Source: Leptospira meyeri (GTDB lineage: Bacteria; Spirochaetota; Leptospiria; Leptospirales; Leptospiraceae). From it: a DNA stretch of 64,000 nt. The DNA lies in contig NZ_SORO01000001.1 of the NCBI RefSeq assembly GCF_004368965.1, positions 930,001 to 994,000 on the forward strand. Reading direction: 5' to 3'. A model generated the notes under the pieces. The model was not told the origin of the DNA and searched no databases. It saw only the letters and a list, made by a program, of their open reading frames with translations. Of this stretch, positions 26,711-36,948 are shown piece after piece; position 1 is the first letter of the stretch, and the number at the start of each line of letters is the position of its first letter. A program made the translations under genes and the position numbers.

Positions 26711-28450
26711 TTAGTTTCCTATTGTCTCTTTTTGGATTGGTTCCAAGTCAAAATCAGACTCAATGGACTTTTCTAAATTTTCCAAATTTTCGTTTAAATT
26801 CGATTTGTTTTCTTTTACAGAAAGAAAAGTAGGAAGTGCATACTTCGATTGGAAAGAACCCAACCTTTCTTCAAAAGACAAAGGTTCTTTTCCTAAACTA
26901 GTATAATCGGGAAATTGCCGACTTGTGTTTCCACCAAGGAAATCTTTTTGTATGTCCTTTCTTTCCGCTATCGATTGTACAGATGCCGAATTCAAATAGA
27001 CATTAGATGAAGATTGTAATATCTCTAAAAATGGTTTTGGATAGATTCCAATCCAAAAGATAAAGAGAACAAGAGGAGATAAGATTCCCACTTCCCGAAA
27101 TGTTAAATCTTTGTAAGGCTTGGCTTGGATGGTTTTACTTACGCCAAATAGAAAACGTTTCACAAACCAGAGTAAATAAAGAGCACCGAGTACAACTCCC
27201 GTAGCTGCAATTCCACCAAGCCATAGATTCGATTTGATGGCTCCCATGAGGATTAGAAACTCACCCACAAATCCATTGGTTCCTGGAAGGCCCACGGAAG
27301 ATAAAACAGCAATGAGAAAAAAAGTGGAAAACACAGGCATCTGTCCTGCCAGTCCGCCAAACTCAGCAATGTTTCTTGTATGGGCTCTTTCATAAATCAT
27401 TCCGATCATAAGAAAGATCATCCCTGTGGACACACCATGAGATACCATTTGTAACATCCCACCCACAACCCCTTCGTTCGTAAAAGAGAAGAGACCTAAG
27501 ATACAAAATCCCAAATGTGATAGAGAACTGTAAGCAATGATTCGTTTGATATCAGTTTGGACAAGAGCTGCCATCGAACCGTAAACAATACCGATCACAG
27601 CAAGGATTTGAATCCAATTCCCAGAAAGTAAACTAGGTTCTGGGAAAAAAGGAATACAGAACCGAATGAAACCATAAGCACCAATTTTCAGTAATACACC
27701 GGCCAAGTCCACCGAACCGACAGTAGGCGCCTGCGTATGTACATCCGGCATCCAAGTATGAAAAGGGAAAAGTGGGATTTTGATGGCAAATGCTAGAAAA
27801 AAACTAAAAAACAAAAACCATTGGAGTGGTTCGGAATACATTCCAAGACTTGCAGTAGACAATGATTCGATCGATGTTTTCCCTGTTTTGAAATATAGAG
27901 TGAGTATACCACCTAACATAAACAAGGAACCAGCCATAGAAAATAAAAAGTATTTTAATGCGGCTTTGGTTCTATCTTCGCCACCCCAAATTCCAATCAT
28001 CAGAACCATAGGTAAAACCATGAGTTCCCAAAAAACATAATAAAGGACAAGGTTTCCAGCAGCAAAAACGCCAAGGACTGCTGTTTCCAAAACAAGCAGA
28101 CAAATATGGAATTCTTTGATTTTTTTGGGTATATTGGACCAAGAAGCAATACTCGAAAGGAAGAACATAAAAGCCGTTAAGGCAAATAAAAGAAGCGAAA
28201 TCCCATCAAGCCCAACGTGATAGTCTACACTTAGTTTGCCGGAAAGAATCCAATCGGGAATCCAATGGACAAATTGTAATCCTGACTTAGTGGAATCGAA
28301 AAAGAAAAAAAGACCCACGGAGAGGATGGTTGTAAATGCAGAAGATAATGCCGAGATGACAACGACCGCCCCTACTCGTTTTTGAAATACAATGAGTAAA
28401 GAGGATACAATTGGTAAAAAGATAATGATCGATAAAATTTGTTCCGGCAC
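26711..28450 (-). CDS. nuoM: NADH-quinone oxidoreductase subunit M
   Basis: Second antiporter-like proton-pumping subunit. The 579-residue protein starts at GTG 28450, one base after the nuoL stop. Characteristic motifs are YVFWELMVLPMVLMIG (TM5 Glu), FAIKIPLFPFHTWMPDVHTQAP (TM7 Lys, HTWMPDVH) and IIAYSSLSHLGFC. It is about 80 residues longer than typical because the last ~85 residues are a polar tail rich in Ser, Glu, Asn and Lys with no membrane segment. This tail is unusual. Confidence 0.95.
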   Translation of the reverse strand: MPEQILSIIIFLPIVSSLLIVFQKRVGAVVVISALSSAFTTILSVGLFFFFDSTKSGLQFVHWIPDWILSGKLSVDYHVGLDGISLLLFALTAFMFFLSSIASWSNIPKKIKEFHICLLVLETAVLGVFAAGNLVLYYVFWELMVLPMVLMIGIWGGEDRTKAALKYFLFSMAGSLFMLGGILTLYFKTGKTSIESLSTASLGMYSEPLQWFLFFSFFLAFAIKIPLFPFHTWMPDVHTQAPTVGSVDLAGVLLKIGAYGFIRFCIPFFPEPSLLSGNWIQILAVIGIVYGSMAALVQTDIKRIIAYSSLSHLGFCILGLFSFTNEGVVGGMLQMVSHGVSTGMIFLMIGMIYERAHTRNIAEFGGLAGQMPVFSTFFLIAVLSSVGLPGTNGFVGEFLILMGAIKSNLWLGGIAATGVVLGALYLLWFVKRFLFGVSKTIQAKPYKDLTFREVGILSPLVLFIFWIGIYPKPFLEILQSSSNVYLNSASVQSIAERKDIQKDFLGGNTSRQFPDYTSLGKEPLSFEERLGSFQSKYALPTFLSVKENKSNLNENLENLEKSIESDFDLEPIQKETIGN

Positions 28451-28451
28451 C

Positions 28452-30380
28452 TTACACCCCCCTCGTTAATAGATACACTAAAATACAAAATGTACCAATG
28501 ACAACATACAAGGCATAATCGCCAATGAATCCAGATTGGAATCTTCGTAGGCCATTGGCGATCACACCGAAGCTCCCTCCAATTCCCAAAAAAAATCGAT
28601 CGAGGATCTTAGTATCAAAAACGAAAGCCACTCCTCTTGATAAAAAGAGAAAGGGCCGCACAAATAGGAAATCATAGATTTCATCAATATAGTATTTATG
28701 AAAAAGTATCTTTCGAAATCCTGTATGTTCTTCCAAAATGGGACTTGGTTTTCTTTGGTAGAGGAAATAAGCAAGGATTAATCCAATGGTTGCGATACAG
28801 ACGGAAAATCCAGCTAACGAAAGTTCTACTTCATGGACAAGAGATTTGTGTTCAGCTAAAGTTCCATGAAGAGAAGCGAGTTCATACCCTTTTGTTAATA
28901 CAGGAGCAAAAAATCTTTCTAAAGTATCGATGTGTAAAAAGAAATGTGGGGTTTGTAAAAACCCGGCAATCACAGCACCGATGGCAAGAAGCACTAGTGG
29001 CAAGGTCATGGTCCAAGGAGATTCATGGACTTTATGATGGGGATCGGTGTTGTCCTTTCCAAAGAATACAACAAAGACCAGTCGGAACATATAAAACGAA
29101 GTGAAAAACGCAGCTACAATACCCATAGTCCAAAGGGTAGAACCAAACGCACCGAAGGTGTAAGCTTTTTCTAAAATTAAATCTTTTGAGAAAAATCCGG
29201 AGAAAGGAAAAAATCCCGCAATGGCAAGAGTTCCGAGTAAAAAAGTAAACGATGTGACTTTGATTTTACCGAACAGCCCACCCATATGTTTGATGTTTTG
29301 TTCATGATGTAGGGCGTGAATCACTGATCCTGCACCAAGGAAGAGTAAGGCTTTAAAAAACGCGTGAGTCATTAAGTGGAAAAGTCCCGCCACATAACTC
29401 ATGCTACCCATCGCAAGAAACATAAATCCAAGCTGTGAAACCGTGGAGTATGCTAGAATTTTTTTGATATCGTTTTGCAAAGTACCAATGGTGGCTGCAA
29501 AAAGTGCGGTCACTGCCCCAATGACGGCGATGAACAAAGAAGTTTCTGGTGCGAGTAAAAACACAAAGTTAAGCCGAGCAATCAGGAAAATACCTGCAGT
29601 TACCATTGTTGCCGCATGGATGAGAGCAGAAACAGGAGTGGGACCTGCCATCGCATCAGGCAACCAAACATACAATGGAATTTGCGCAGACTTTCCCATT
29701 GCCGCAACAAAGAAAAAAAGTGCTACAATATTAGCATAATTTGCGAACTCATTTAATTCACTCAAATTGGTTTGGAGTTGTAAATATTGCAAACTACCAC
29801 CTAACCAAAACAAAAACCCAGTTCCTAAGATAAAACCAACGTCACCAATTCGGTTTAAGATAAATGCTTTCATTCCCGCTTCGGCGGCCGAATTTTTATC
29901 ATAGTCAAATCCAATGAGTAAATAAGAAGATAAACCGACTCCTTCCCATCCTAGAAAGGTAAGAACCAAGTTATCACTTAGAACCAGGTTTAACATACAA
30001 AATATGAATAAATTCAAATAAGCAAAGAATCGATTATATCCCGCATTTCCTTTCATATAACCCATCGAATACAAATGGATGAGGGATCCAATACCTGTAA
30101 TGATGAGTGTCATATAAAGTGAAAGTTGGTCGATTTGGTAACCAAAAGAAGACCTAAAATTGCCAACCACAATCCAATCAAACACAGGAACTAAATGCGG
30201 TGCAGTTCTTTCCATAGGTCGATATTCGTTAAACGCAGCTAAGGTGATAAGAAAAGGTATGAACACAGCCAAAGTCCCAATGGCACCGGCAAACCGATGA
30301 GGGATTCGGTCTTTTAAAAGACCGTTGTGTAAAAAACCAAGGAGAGGAAGAAGGACAACTAACGGGAATAAGTCTAACAT
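28452..30380 (-). CDS. nuoL: NADH-quinone oxidoreductase subunit L
   Basis: Distal antiporter-like subunit of complex I, 642 residues. Motifs: LTFLGWEGVGLSSYLLIGF (TM5 Glu), GKSAQIPLYVWLPDAMAGPT (TM7 Lys, WLPDAMAGPTPVSALIHAAT) and IKKILAYSTVSQLGFM. The C-terminal region contains a helix expected to lie along the membrane arm (YYIDEIYDFLFVRP) and a final transmembrane segment. It is 4 bases from nuoK and one base from nuoM. Confidence 0.96.
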   Translation of the reverse strand: MLDLFPLVVLLPLLGFLHNGLLKDRIPHRFAGAIGTLAVFIPFLITLAAFNEYRPMERTAPHLVPVFDWIVVGNFRSSFGYQIDQLSLYMTLIITGIGSLIHLYSMGYMKGNAGYNRFFAYLNLFIFCMLNLVLSDNLVLTFLGWEGVGLSSYLLIGFDYDKNSAAEAGMKAFILNRIGDVGFILGTGFLFWLGGSLQYLQLQTNLSELNEFANYANIVALFFFVAAMGKSAQIPLYVWLPDAMAGPTPVSALIHAATMVTAGIFLIARLNFVFLLAPETSLFIAVIGAVTALFAATIGTLQNDIKKILAYSTVSQLGFMFLAMGSMSYVAGLFHLMTHAFFKALLFLGAGSVIHALHHEQNIKHMGGLFGKIKVTSFTFLLGTLAIAGFFPFSGFFSKDLILEKAYTFGAFGSTLWTMGIVAAFFTSFYMFRLVFVVFFGKDNTDPHHKVHESPWTMTLPLVLLAIGAVIAGFLQTPHFFLHIDTLERFFAPVLTKGYELASLHGTLAEHKSLVHEVELSLAGFSVCIATIGLILAYFLYQRKPSPILEEHTGFRKILFHKYYIDEIYDFLFVRPFLFLSRGVAFVFDTKILDRFFLGIGGSFGVIANGLRRFQSGFIGDYALYVVIGTFCILVYLLTRGV

Positions 30381-30384
30381 AAGA

Positions 30385-30705
30385 TTACCATCTCATCGAT
30401 TGGAGTTCATCCACATTGGTGGATTTTTTATGCCGGAAAATGGCAATCACAAGTGCCAGTCCCACAGCCGCTTCTGCCGCAGCAATTGCCATCACAAAGA
30501 ATACAATTGTTTCCCCTGAAATATGGGAAAGTGCTTTGGAAAAGGTAACAAAAACTAAATTCACTGAATTTAAAATCAGTTCCACAGACATAAAGATGAT
30601 GACGATGTTCCTTCGAATGAGAACTCCAAGAACACCAATGGAAAATAAAATTCCAGCAAGACCTAAGATGTATGTAACAGGGATTCCACTAATGAATTGG
30701 TTCAT
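30385..30705 (-). CDS. nuoK: NADH-quinone oxidoreductase subunit K
   Basis: Small membrane subunit of complex I with three transmembrane helices. The 106-residue protein has the conserved [12 protein letters not shown] motif (Glu in TM2) and [19 protein letters not shown] (Glu in TM3), both needed for proton transfer in the family. Its start overlaps the nuoJ stop by 4 bases. Confidence 0.96.
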   Translation of the reverse strand: MNQFISGIPVTYILGLAGILFSIGVLGVLIRRNIVIIFMSVELILNSVNLVFVTFSKALSHISGETIVFFVMAIAAAEAAVGLALVIAIFRHKKSTNVDELQSMRW

Positions 30706-31301
30706 AACACGTTGTCCTTGGTTTGTTCAACTTCCGTGAGTCTTTTTTTGGCAAGAATCACTGCTCCAAGAACTGCCACGAGAAGTAAGATAGAAATCAT
30801 TTCAAAAGGGAGTAAATAGTCCAAGTAAGTAGAGGCACCAACTGTCGCCACATTCCCCTTTGTTTTCACATTTCCTGTCCCTTGGATAGGAAATGAATAC
30901 TCAGAAAGTTCATAACCTTTTCCCGTCTGGTCTGAATGAGGAACTCCCGTTGTGAGTGCGCTATATAACAAAAAGAAAAATCCTAATGCAAACACAGAAA
31001 GCAAAACCAAACGGATTGGATGTTTTCTATACCGAGACAAAGTTTCTGCTCGTTGCGAAAGTAACATCAAAACAAAAACAATGAGAACCATAATGGCACC
31101 TGCATACACTAACACCTGCATGGTGGCAATAAACAAAGCGCCCATAATTCCATATATCCCCGCCAAAGAAAAGAAGGTAAAAACAAGCGATACTGCCGAA
31201 ACCACTGGATTTTTTTGGAAGATGACACTAAGTGCAGTTACCACAGTCACAGTTCCAAAAAAAATAAATAATAAAAAGGAAGGAGAAGATTCGATATTCA
31301 T
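30702..31301 (-). CDS. nuoJ: NADH-quinone oxidoreductase subunit J
   Basis: Membrane subunit of complex I, 199 residues, with five hydrophobic helices. TM3 carries the conserved [18 protein letters not shown] stretch, including the Tyr and Gly that form the pi-bulge in the family. The frame is open upstream into nuoH, but ATG 31301, whose A is followed by the nuoH TGA (ATGA), is the natural start. The product would then begin [12 protein letters not shown]. Confidence 0.94.
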   Translation of the reverse strand: MNIESSPSFLLFIFFGTVTVVTALSVIFQKNPVVSAVSLVFTFFSLAGIYGIMGALFIATMQVLVYAGAIMVLIVFVLMLLSQRAETLSRYRKHPIRLVLLSVFALGFFFLLYSALTTGVPHSDQTGKGYELSEYSFPIQGTGNVKTKGNVATVGASTYLDYLLPFEMISILLLVAVLGAVILAKKRLTEVEQTKDNVL

Positions 31302-32368
31302 ATAAATAATTTCATCCATCCTTCTTTCCAATAAACTGTGTAAATGGCAGCAAACATCACAGCAAATAAACCCCAAGGGATCATTTTTTTCCAACCCAGT
31401 TTCATGAGTTGGTCATAACGAAAACGAGGAAGAGTCCAACGAACCCAAATGAATAAAAAGGCAAAGAAAAGAACTTTTAAAATGAAAAATCCAAGTCCAT
31501 AAAACGCTTGGTAATGCGAACCTGCTCCCAATTGAAAGGGAACATTGTATCCACCAAAAAAGAGTAAGGTGGTAAGGCAAGACATGGTGATCATGTTCAT
31601 GTATTCAGCCAAAAAGAAAAGTGCGAACTTAAAAGCCCCGTATTCGGTATGAAAACCTACAACAAGTTCTGATTCCGCTTCGGCCAAGTCAAAAGGAAGT
31701 CGATTGGTTTCTGCAAACATCGCAGTCACATAAATAAAAAAGGCAACAAAACCAGGGGGGGACAAAATGTTCCACATGTCTTTTTGGGAATCGCTAATGT
31801 CTGTTAACTTTAGTGATCCTGTCATAATCACGATCACAACTATGGAAAGTCCCATAGGAAGTTCGTAACTAATCATCTGAGCCGTTGAGCGGACTCCACC
31901 AAGTAACGAATATTTGTTGTTACTGGACCAACCAGCAATCATAATCCCATACACAGAAAGAGATGAAATAGCAAGCATGTATAAAACCCCTGAATCGGGA
32001 TTGGCAATTTGTAAATCAATGGTACTGACACCGGTAAGTGCCGTAAGCCATTCCGGCGCGGGAAGACTTCCCCCAAAAGGGATCACAGCCCAAGCCATAA
32101 TGGCACAAGTCATAGAGATTGTGGGAGCCAAAAGATACATCCCTTTCGAAACGTTTTTTGGAAAAATTTCTTCTTTGGCGATGAATTTGATTCCGTCGGC
32201 AAGTGGTTGGAAAAGTCCAAAAATACCGGCCCGATTGGGACCAGGACGGTCTTGGATAAAACCAGCAAACTTACGTTCGGCGAGCGTATAATAGGCCACA
32301 CCGGTTAGAATGACAAAAAAGAGTGAGAGGATTTTAATTCCCCAAGCAAGTATTAGAGCCCAGTCCAT
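31298..32368 (-). CDS. nuoH: NADH-quinone oxidoreductase subunit H
   Basis: Membrane subunit that forms part of the quinone chamber. The 356-residue protein has eight helices. Hallmarks are [19 protein letters not shown] (family motif after TM1), [20 protein letters not shown] with the conserved acidic cluster, and [20 protein letters not shown]. It sits 16 bases after nuoF, a spacing that leaves no room for nuoG. Confidence 0.96.
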   Translation of the reverse strand: MDWALILAWGIKILSLFFVILTGVAYYTLAERKFAGFIQDRPGPNRAGIFGLFQPLADGIKFIAKEEIFPKNVSKGMYLLAPTISMTCAIMAWAVIPFGGSLPAPEWLTALTGVSTIDLQIANPDSGVLYMLAISSLSVYGIMIAGWSSNNKYSLLGGVRSTAQMISYELPMGLSIVVIVIMTGSLKLTDISDSQKDMWNILSPPGFVAFFIYVTAMFAETNRLPFDLAEAESELVVGFHTEYGAFKFALFFLAEYMNMITMSCLTTLLFFGGYNVPFQLGAGSHYQAFYGLGFFILKVLFFAFLFIWVRWTLPRFRYDQLMKLGWKKMIPWGLFAVMFAAIYTVYWKEGWMKLFI

Positions 32369-32384
32369 ATTGTTTCGATGACCT

Positions 32385-33656
32385 TTAGTGAGAGATGCTC
32401 ACTTCCTTTTTCAATCGAGCCGAGAACTCTCCTTTAAACTTTGTCATCGTAGGACGCACTGCCATGACACAAGCATCCGCTAACGGACAGATGGTGGTCC
32501 CACCTTCCATATTCCTAGACAAAGAAAAAATGAGTTCTACATCTTTTTCTGTTCCTTCTCCGATTTTAATTTTATGAAGAAGGTCTTTTACCCAATGTGT
32601 ACCTTCACGACAAGGTGTACATTGGCCACAAGATTCATGAGAATAAAATTCTGCTAATCGGTAAGTGGTTTCCACAAGATCTGCCGATTCGGAAAGAATG
32701 ATGACTGCCCCAGAACCTAACATTGATTTGAGAGAAGCTATGGATTCATAATCCATAGTGGCTGTCATAGCTTCTTCTGCCGTGAGAATGGGAGACGAAC
32801 TCCCTCCTGGAATCACTGCTTTGAGAGTTCCATCGTTTTTAATCCCACCACAAATATCGTAAATGAGTTCCTTCATGGGAGTACCCATTTCGACTTCATA
32901 AATTCCTGGTTTTTTCACATGTCCGCTGACTGCAAAAAGCCTAGTTCCTGGTGATTTTTCTGTCCCGATTTTTTTATATTCCTCGCCCGTCATACGAATG
33001 ATATGCGGAACATTGCAAAATGTTTCCACATTGTTCACAACGGTGGGGCAAGCATACAAACCAGACACGGCCGGGAATGGGGGTTTTAGTCGTGGGTGGC
33101 CCCTCCTTCCCTCAAGGGAATTGATAAGTGCGGATTCTTCCCCGCAAATATAAGCACCTGCTCCCGAATACACAGCCAAATCAAAATCATATCCAAGGCC
33201 TAAGATATTTTTTCCAAGAAGGCCTGCTTTGTATGCTTCTTCGACAGCCTCTTCGACAATACGAATTCCCTTATGGAACTCACCTCGAATGTAAATATAA
33301 CCTTGGTGGGAATCGATTGCTTTAGCGGCAATCACCATCCCTTCGATGAGCATATGTGGGAATTTCTCAATGAGGAGCCGATCCTTAAATGTTCCCGGTT
33401 CTCCTTCGTCTCCATTACAAATCAAATATTTTGGTTTATCTGTTTTTGGAATGAATCCCCATTTATTTCCTGTAGGAAAACCTGCACCACCACGACCGCG
33501 AAGGCCAGAGTTTTTAACATCGTTTACAATTTGTTCGGCGGTCATTTCCGTGAGAGCCTTTTTTTGGCTTTCGTATCCACCGACAGACCGGTAATGATTT
33601 AAAGTATGGGAATCAGCGGCACCAATATGTGTTGTGAGAAGAGTTTTTAATCCCAT
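32385..33656 (-). CDS. nuoF: NADH-quinone oxidoreductase subunit F
   Basis: Peripheral NADH-binding flavoprotein subunit, 423 residues. It has the NADH/FMN-binding [15 protein letters not shown] and [12 protein letters not shown] segments, [19 protein letters not shown], and the N3 iron-sulfur ligands in [12 protein letters not shown] plus a later Cys in [12 protein letters not shown]. It accepts electrons from NADH. One base separates it from nuoE. It is present although nuoG, its usual next gene and partner, is not. Confidence 0.97.
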   Translation of the reverse strand: MGLKTLLTTHIGAADSHTLNHYRSVGGYESQKKALTEMTAEQIVNDVKNSGLRGRGGAGFPTGNKWGFIPKTDKPKYLICNGDEGEPGTFKDRLLIEKFPHMLIEGMVIAAKAIDSHQGYIYIRGEFHKGIRIVEEAVEEAYKAGLLGKNILGLGYDFDLAVYSGAGAYICGEESALINSLEGRRGHPRLKPPFPAVSGLYACPTVVNNVETFCNVPHIIRMTGEEYKKIGTEKSPGTRLFAVSGHVKKPGIYEVEMGTPMKELIYDICGGIKNDGTLKAVIPGGSSSPILTAEEAMTATMDYESIASLKSMLGSGAVIILSESADLVETTYRLAEFYSHESCGQCTPCREGTHWVKDLLHKIKIGEGTEKDVELIFSLSRNMEGGTTICPLADACVMAVRPTMTKFKGEFSARLKKEVSISH

Positions 33657-33657
33657 T

Positions 33658-34146
33658 TTATACCTGCTTTTCCAATTCGGAAAGAATGGCTTCGATTGAT
33701 TCCGGTGTTAGGTTTTCATAATATTTGTCATTGATTTGGGCCACTGGTCCAAACCCACAGGCACCGAGACACTGCACTTCTTCCACCGTGAATTTTTTAT
33801 CCTTTGTTGTTTCCCCGGCTTCAATCCCTAACTTAGAACATACATGTTCGGTGATGGAATCGGAACCAGCAAGATAACAAGAAATATTTCCACAAATTTG
33901 AATATGGAGCTTTCCCACCGGTTTTTTATTGTACATGGTGTAAAAAGTAGCAACTCCATGAACATGAGCGAGGGACACTGGTTCACCAATCCGATCAGCT
34001 ATGTACTGCATCCCTTCTTGGTCCACAAAACCTTTGTCAGCTTGCAATAAAAAAAGACATGGCAAAATTAATGAACGTTTGCTCGGAAACTGCGGAATCA
34101 ACCTCTGGAATCGTTTTTCTGAATCTTGTGAAAATTGATAAGCCAT
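33658..34146 (-). CDS. nuoE: NADH-quinone oxidoreductase subunit E
   Basis: Peripheral thioredoxin-like subunit carrying the N1a [2Fe-2S] cluster. The 162-residue product has the four Cys ligands in [10 protein letters not shown] and CLGACGFGP (standard spacing is a first C-x4/5-C then C-x3-C). ATG 34146 overlaps the last base of the nuoD stop (TAATG) and is preferred over the ATG two codons upstream. Confidence 0.95.
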   Translation of the reverse strand: MAYQFSQDSEKRFQRLIPQFPSKRSLILPCLFLLQADKGFVDQEGMQYIADRIGEPVSLAHVHGVATFYTMYNKKPVGKLHIQICGNISCYLAGSDSITEHVCSKLGIEAGETTKDKKFTVEEVQCLGACGFGPVAQINDKYYENLTPESIEAILSELEKQV

Positions 34147-35366
34147 TAACAATCCAACTCCCCTGCAATGACATTGAGTGAAGACATGGTCGCAATGGTA
34201 TCAGCAAGTAAGCCCCCTTTGACAAGTTCAGGGAATGCTTGGTAATACCAAAAACAAGGACGCCTTACATGCACTCTCCAAGGAGATTTTTCACCTTCTG
34301 ATACTACATAAAAGCCTAGTTCCCCATTGGCAGCTTCGGTTGACATATAGTATTCTCCCGGAGGAACTTTCACTCCGTGCATAATGATTTTAAAATGGTA
34401 AATGAGTTCTTCCATATTATGATACACACGATCTTTCGGCGGAAGGAAAGTGTGAGGAACATCAGCGTGATATGGACCTTCTGGAATTCCATCAATGAGT
34501 TGTTCGATGATGCGCATGGACTGGCGCATCTCTTCCATCCGAACAAGAGTCCTGTCGAGCGCTGATCCGTCTTCTCCCACTGGGATATCAAAATCGACCT
34601 TATCATAGAACATATAAGGATCATCTTTTCGAACATCCCAAGGAACACCGGCCGCACGAAGATTTGGGCCAGAAAATCCATAAGCAATGGCACGTTCTGC
34701 AGATAAACCACCAATCCCTGCGGTTCTTTCATTAAAAATTTTATTCCTAATAAGAAGGTCTTGGAATTCATCCAAGGCCGGCTTTAAGCCTTTGATAATG
34801 GTTTTGATTTCCGATTGGAATTCTGGATAGATATCTCTTTCCATTCCACCCACACGACAAAATGTAGTTGTGAGTCTAGCGCCCGTTAATTTTTCTAAAA
34901 TCTGATAAATATTTTCCCTGTGATGAAATAAATGGAGTAATCCAGAAAAAGCCCCAAGGTCCACACCCATAATTCCATTACAAATGATATGGTCCATGAT
35001 CCGAGAAAGTTCAGAAATGATCATTCTCACATAAGTAACACGATCGGGAACTTGGATCTGCATCATCTTCTCTACAGTGAGTATCCATCCAATATTGTTA
35101 AGAGGAGTGGATACATAATTCATTCGATCCGTACAAACTAAGAACTGATTGTAGTCGTATCGTTCTCCTAATTTTTCAAAACAACGATGGACATAACCGA
35201 TGACGGATTCTGTATCCACAACTCGTTCTCCATCAATTTGGATTACGTTTTGTAAAATTCCATGTGTCGCAGGGTGACTTGGTCCTAAGTTAACAAGTAA
35301 ATGGCCTTCCGGTAGGTCTTTGAATTTTTGACCAAAGTGTTCGGCTGTTTTTTCGTACATTACCAT
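34146..35366 (-). CDS. nuoD: NADH-quinone oxidoreductase subunit D
   Basis: Peripheral 49-kDa-type subunit that lines the quinone-binding site. The 406-residue protein shows [24 protein letters not shown] (conserved His-containing loop), [31 protein letters not shown] and the C-terminal [37 protein letters not shown]. Standalone, not fused to nuoC. Confidence 0.96.
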   Translation of the reverse strand: MVMYEKTAEHFGQKFKDLPEGHLLVNLGPSHPATHGILQNVIQIDGERVVDTESVIGYVHRCFEKLGERYDYNQFLVCTDRMNYVSTPLNNIGWILTVEKMMQIQVPDRVTYVRMIISELSRIMDHIICNGIMGVDLGAFSGLLHLFHHRENIYQILEKLTGARLTTTFCRVGGMERDIYPEFQSEIKTIIKGLKPALDEFQDLLIRNKIFNERTAGIGGLSAERAIAYGFSGPNLRAAGVPWDVRKDDPYMFYDKVDFDIPVGEDGSALDRTLVRMEEMRQSMRIIEQLIDGIPEGPYHADVPHTFLPPKDRVYHNMEELIYHFKIIMHGVKVPPGEYYMSTEAANGELGFYVVSEGEKSPWRVHVRRPCFWYYQAFPELVKGGLLADTIATMSSLNVIAGELDC

Positions 35367-35382
35367 AATGATTTCCTATCGC

Positions 35383-35904
35383 CTAACTGGCAATATCCTC
35401 GTTCACATGAATGGTGAGTAAATCTTCAATGAGATAATCTTGCCCTGGACCTTCTAGTGGATAATCTTTACGAAGTGGGTGTCCAATAAAGTTATCTGGC
35501 ATAATCAGCCTTTCCATTTGCGGATGGTTTGAAAACGAAATCCCCATTAGGTCATACACTTCTCTCTCAGGCCAATTGGCTGCAGGAAAAATACTGACAA
35601 GGCTTGGAACCTCTCCCCCTTCTTCCACAGGAACTCGGAGTTGCAATCGGAAGTGTTTGTTTTTGGGAGAACGAAGTAAATAAACCACTTCAAACCGAGG
35701 TTCCCTTTTTCCAAGCCAATCAATAGAAGTAAGATCATTCAAATAAGTGAAGGCAAATTCCGGATGATCCTTTAACGCTTGTACAACGATTTGAAGGGAT
35801 TCCTTTTGGATCGTAAAATAAAGTAAATTGGTGTTTATGTCCCTTTGCGGGAGTAAAACTTCCGGAAAACGCGAGTTTAAGTATTCGGTAATTTTTTCTT
35901 TCAT
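35383..35904 (-). CDS. nuoC: NADH-quinone oxidoreductase subunit C
   Basis: 30-kDa-type peripheral subunit, 173 residues. The family signature [20 protein letters not shown] is complete, followed by [19 protein letters not shown]. Its ATG overlaps the nuoB stop by 4 bases. 16 bases precede nuoD. Confidence 0.96.
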   Translation of the reverse strand: MKEKITEYLNSRFPEVLLPQRDINTNLLYFTIQKESLQIVVQALKDHPEFAFTYLNDLTSIDWLGKREPRFEVVYLLRSPKNKHFRLQLRVPVEEGGEVPSLVSIFPAANWPEREVYDLMGISFSNHPQMERLIMPDNFIGHPLRKDYPLEGPGQDYLIEDLLTIHVNEDIAS

Positions 35905-36461
35905 GCCACTACGAGAGGTTTGTTGCGTTCGTTGATTTCTTGGATTTTCCGCATGACTTCTTGGCGTCTCGCTTCTAATCCCTGGCTTTGTACTTTCTTT
36001 TGGAGTTTAACAAGAGCATCAAGGAGTGCTTCCGGTCTCGGAGGACAACCTGGAACATAAACATCCACAGGAAGGATCCGATCTACACCTTGTAACACAC
36101 CATAGGTGTGAAACATTCCACCTGAGGAAGCACAAGCACCTACTGAAATCACAAATTTTGGCTCCGCTAATTGGTCGTATATCTGACGTAAGACGGGAGC
36201 CATCTTATATGTGATGGTTCCTAGAACCAAAATCATATCTGCTTGGCGAGGAGAGAAAGATGGACGTTCAGCACCGAAGCGAGCAATGTCATAATCAGCA
36301 CAAGAGGTACTCATGTATTCGATTCCGCAACAAGCAGTGGCAAAAGGATAAGGCCATAAAGAAAAACTTTGTCCCCATTGGACTACATTGTCGAGTGTAG
36401 CCACTTGGAACATATCGCCAAACATCTCACCCGGTTTGGATAGTGTTTCTGTTAATCCCAT
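35901..36461 (-). CDS. nuoB: NADH-quinone oxidoreductase subunit B
   Basis: Peripheral subunit carrying the N2 [4Fe-4S] cluster, the last before quinone. The 186-residue product has the adjacent Cys pair in [11 protein letters not shown], a further Cys in [11 protein letters not shown] and one in [13 protein letters not shown], the normal four ligands. The frame is open well upstream into nuoA, but ATG 36461 ([12 protein letters not shown]) gives normal length and overlaps nuoA by 10 bases. Confidence 0.96.
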   Translation of the reverse strand: MGLTETLSKPGEMFGDMFQVATLDNVVQWGQSFSLWPYPFATACCGIEYMSTSCADYDIARFGAERPSFSPRQADMILVLGTITYKMAPVLRQIYDQLAEPKFVISVGACASSGGMFHTYGVLQGVDRILPVDVYVPGCPPRPEALLDALVKLQKKVQSQGLEARRQEVMRKIQEINERNKPLVVA

Positions 36462-36829
36462 TCCAGAGCTCCCTTTTTCCATATATAGTATAGACCCACA
36501 ACAAGTATGAGTAAAAAGAAAAACATCTCTAGTAAAAAGAAAGTTCCAAGGCCGGCTTCTTTGAAACCGATTAAGTTCACTGCCCAAGGATAGAGGAAAA
36601 CAGCTTCAATATCGAAGAGAATAAAAAGAACAGCCACAAGATAAAACTTAATGTTAAAAAGTCCTCTTGCATCACCATAATACGTAACCCCACATTCAAA
36701 CGTATCTTGAGGTTTCGATTTTTTCTTCGGGTTGATGAGGAAGGCAAGGGTCAAGATCAGAGCGGAGAAACCGACTCCGAGCAAAAGTTGTAGAAGGATT
36801 GGCGCAAAACTATCTGGTGCAGAACCCAT
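36452..36829 (-). CDS. nuoA: NADH-quinone oxidoreductase subunit A
   Basis: Membrane subunit with three helices, 125 residues from ATG 36829; a GTG at 36847 would add six residues. The hallmark [23 protein letters not shown] carries the conserved Cys-containing loop, followed by [22 protein letters not shown] with the Asp/Glu pair of TM2. First gene of the nuo operon, about 100 bases downstream of rarA. Confidence 0.95.
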   Translation of the reverse strand: MGSAPDSFAPILLQLLLGVGFSALILTLAFLINPKKKSKPQDTFECGVTYYGDARGLFNIKFYLVAVLFILFDIEAVFLYPWAVNLIGFKEAGLGTFFLLEMFFFLLILVVGLYYIWKKGALEWD

Positions 36830-36931
36830 GTATGAAAATGGTCTCACGACTAGGTTCGATTGTCAAGATGAGAATGATTTTCCCCTTTGTTTTCGTGTTA
36901 ATTTCGATCGTTTGCAATTTTTACATCCAAT

Positions 36932-36948
36932 TTGAGATAAATTCTCAA
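36932..36948. repeat. Inverted repeat at the rarA end / nuo upstream region
   Basis: TTGAGA (36932-36937) pairs with TCTCAA (36943-36948) around a 5-base loop, straddling the rarA stop. On the minus strand it is not followed by a T-run, so it is a weak terminator or possibly an operator about 100 bases upstream of nuoA. Confidence 0.3.

Noticed and set aside
28637..29104. A 155-codon plus-strand frame
   Set aside because: Antisense to nuoL, low-complexity basic composition; shadow frame.
36932..36948. A strong terminator between rarA and nuoA
   Set aside because: The stem is only 6 pairs and is not followed by a T-run on the transcribed strand, so it is listed only as an inverted repeat.
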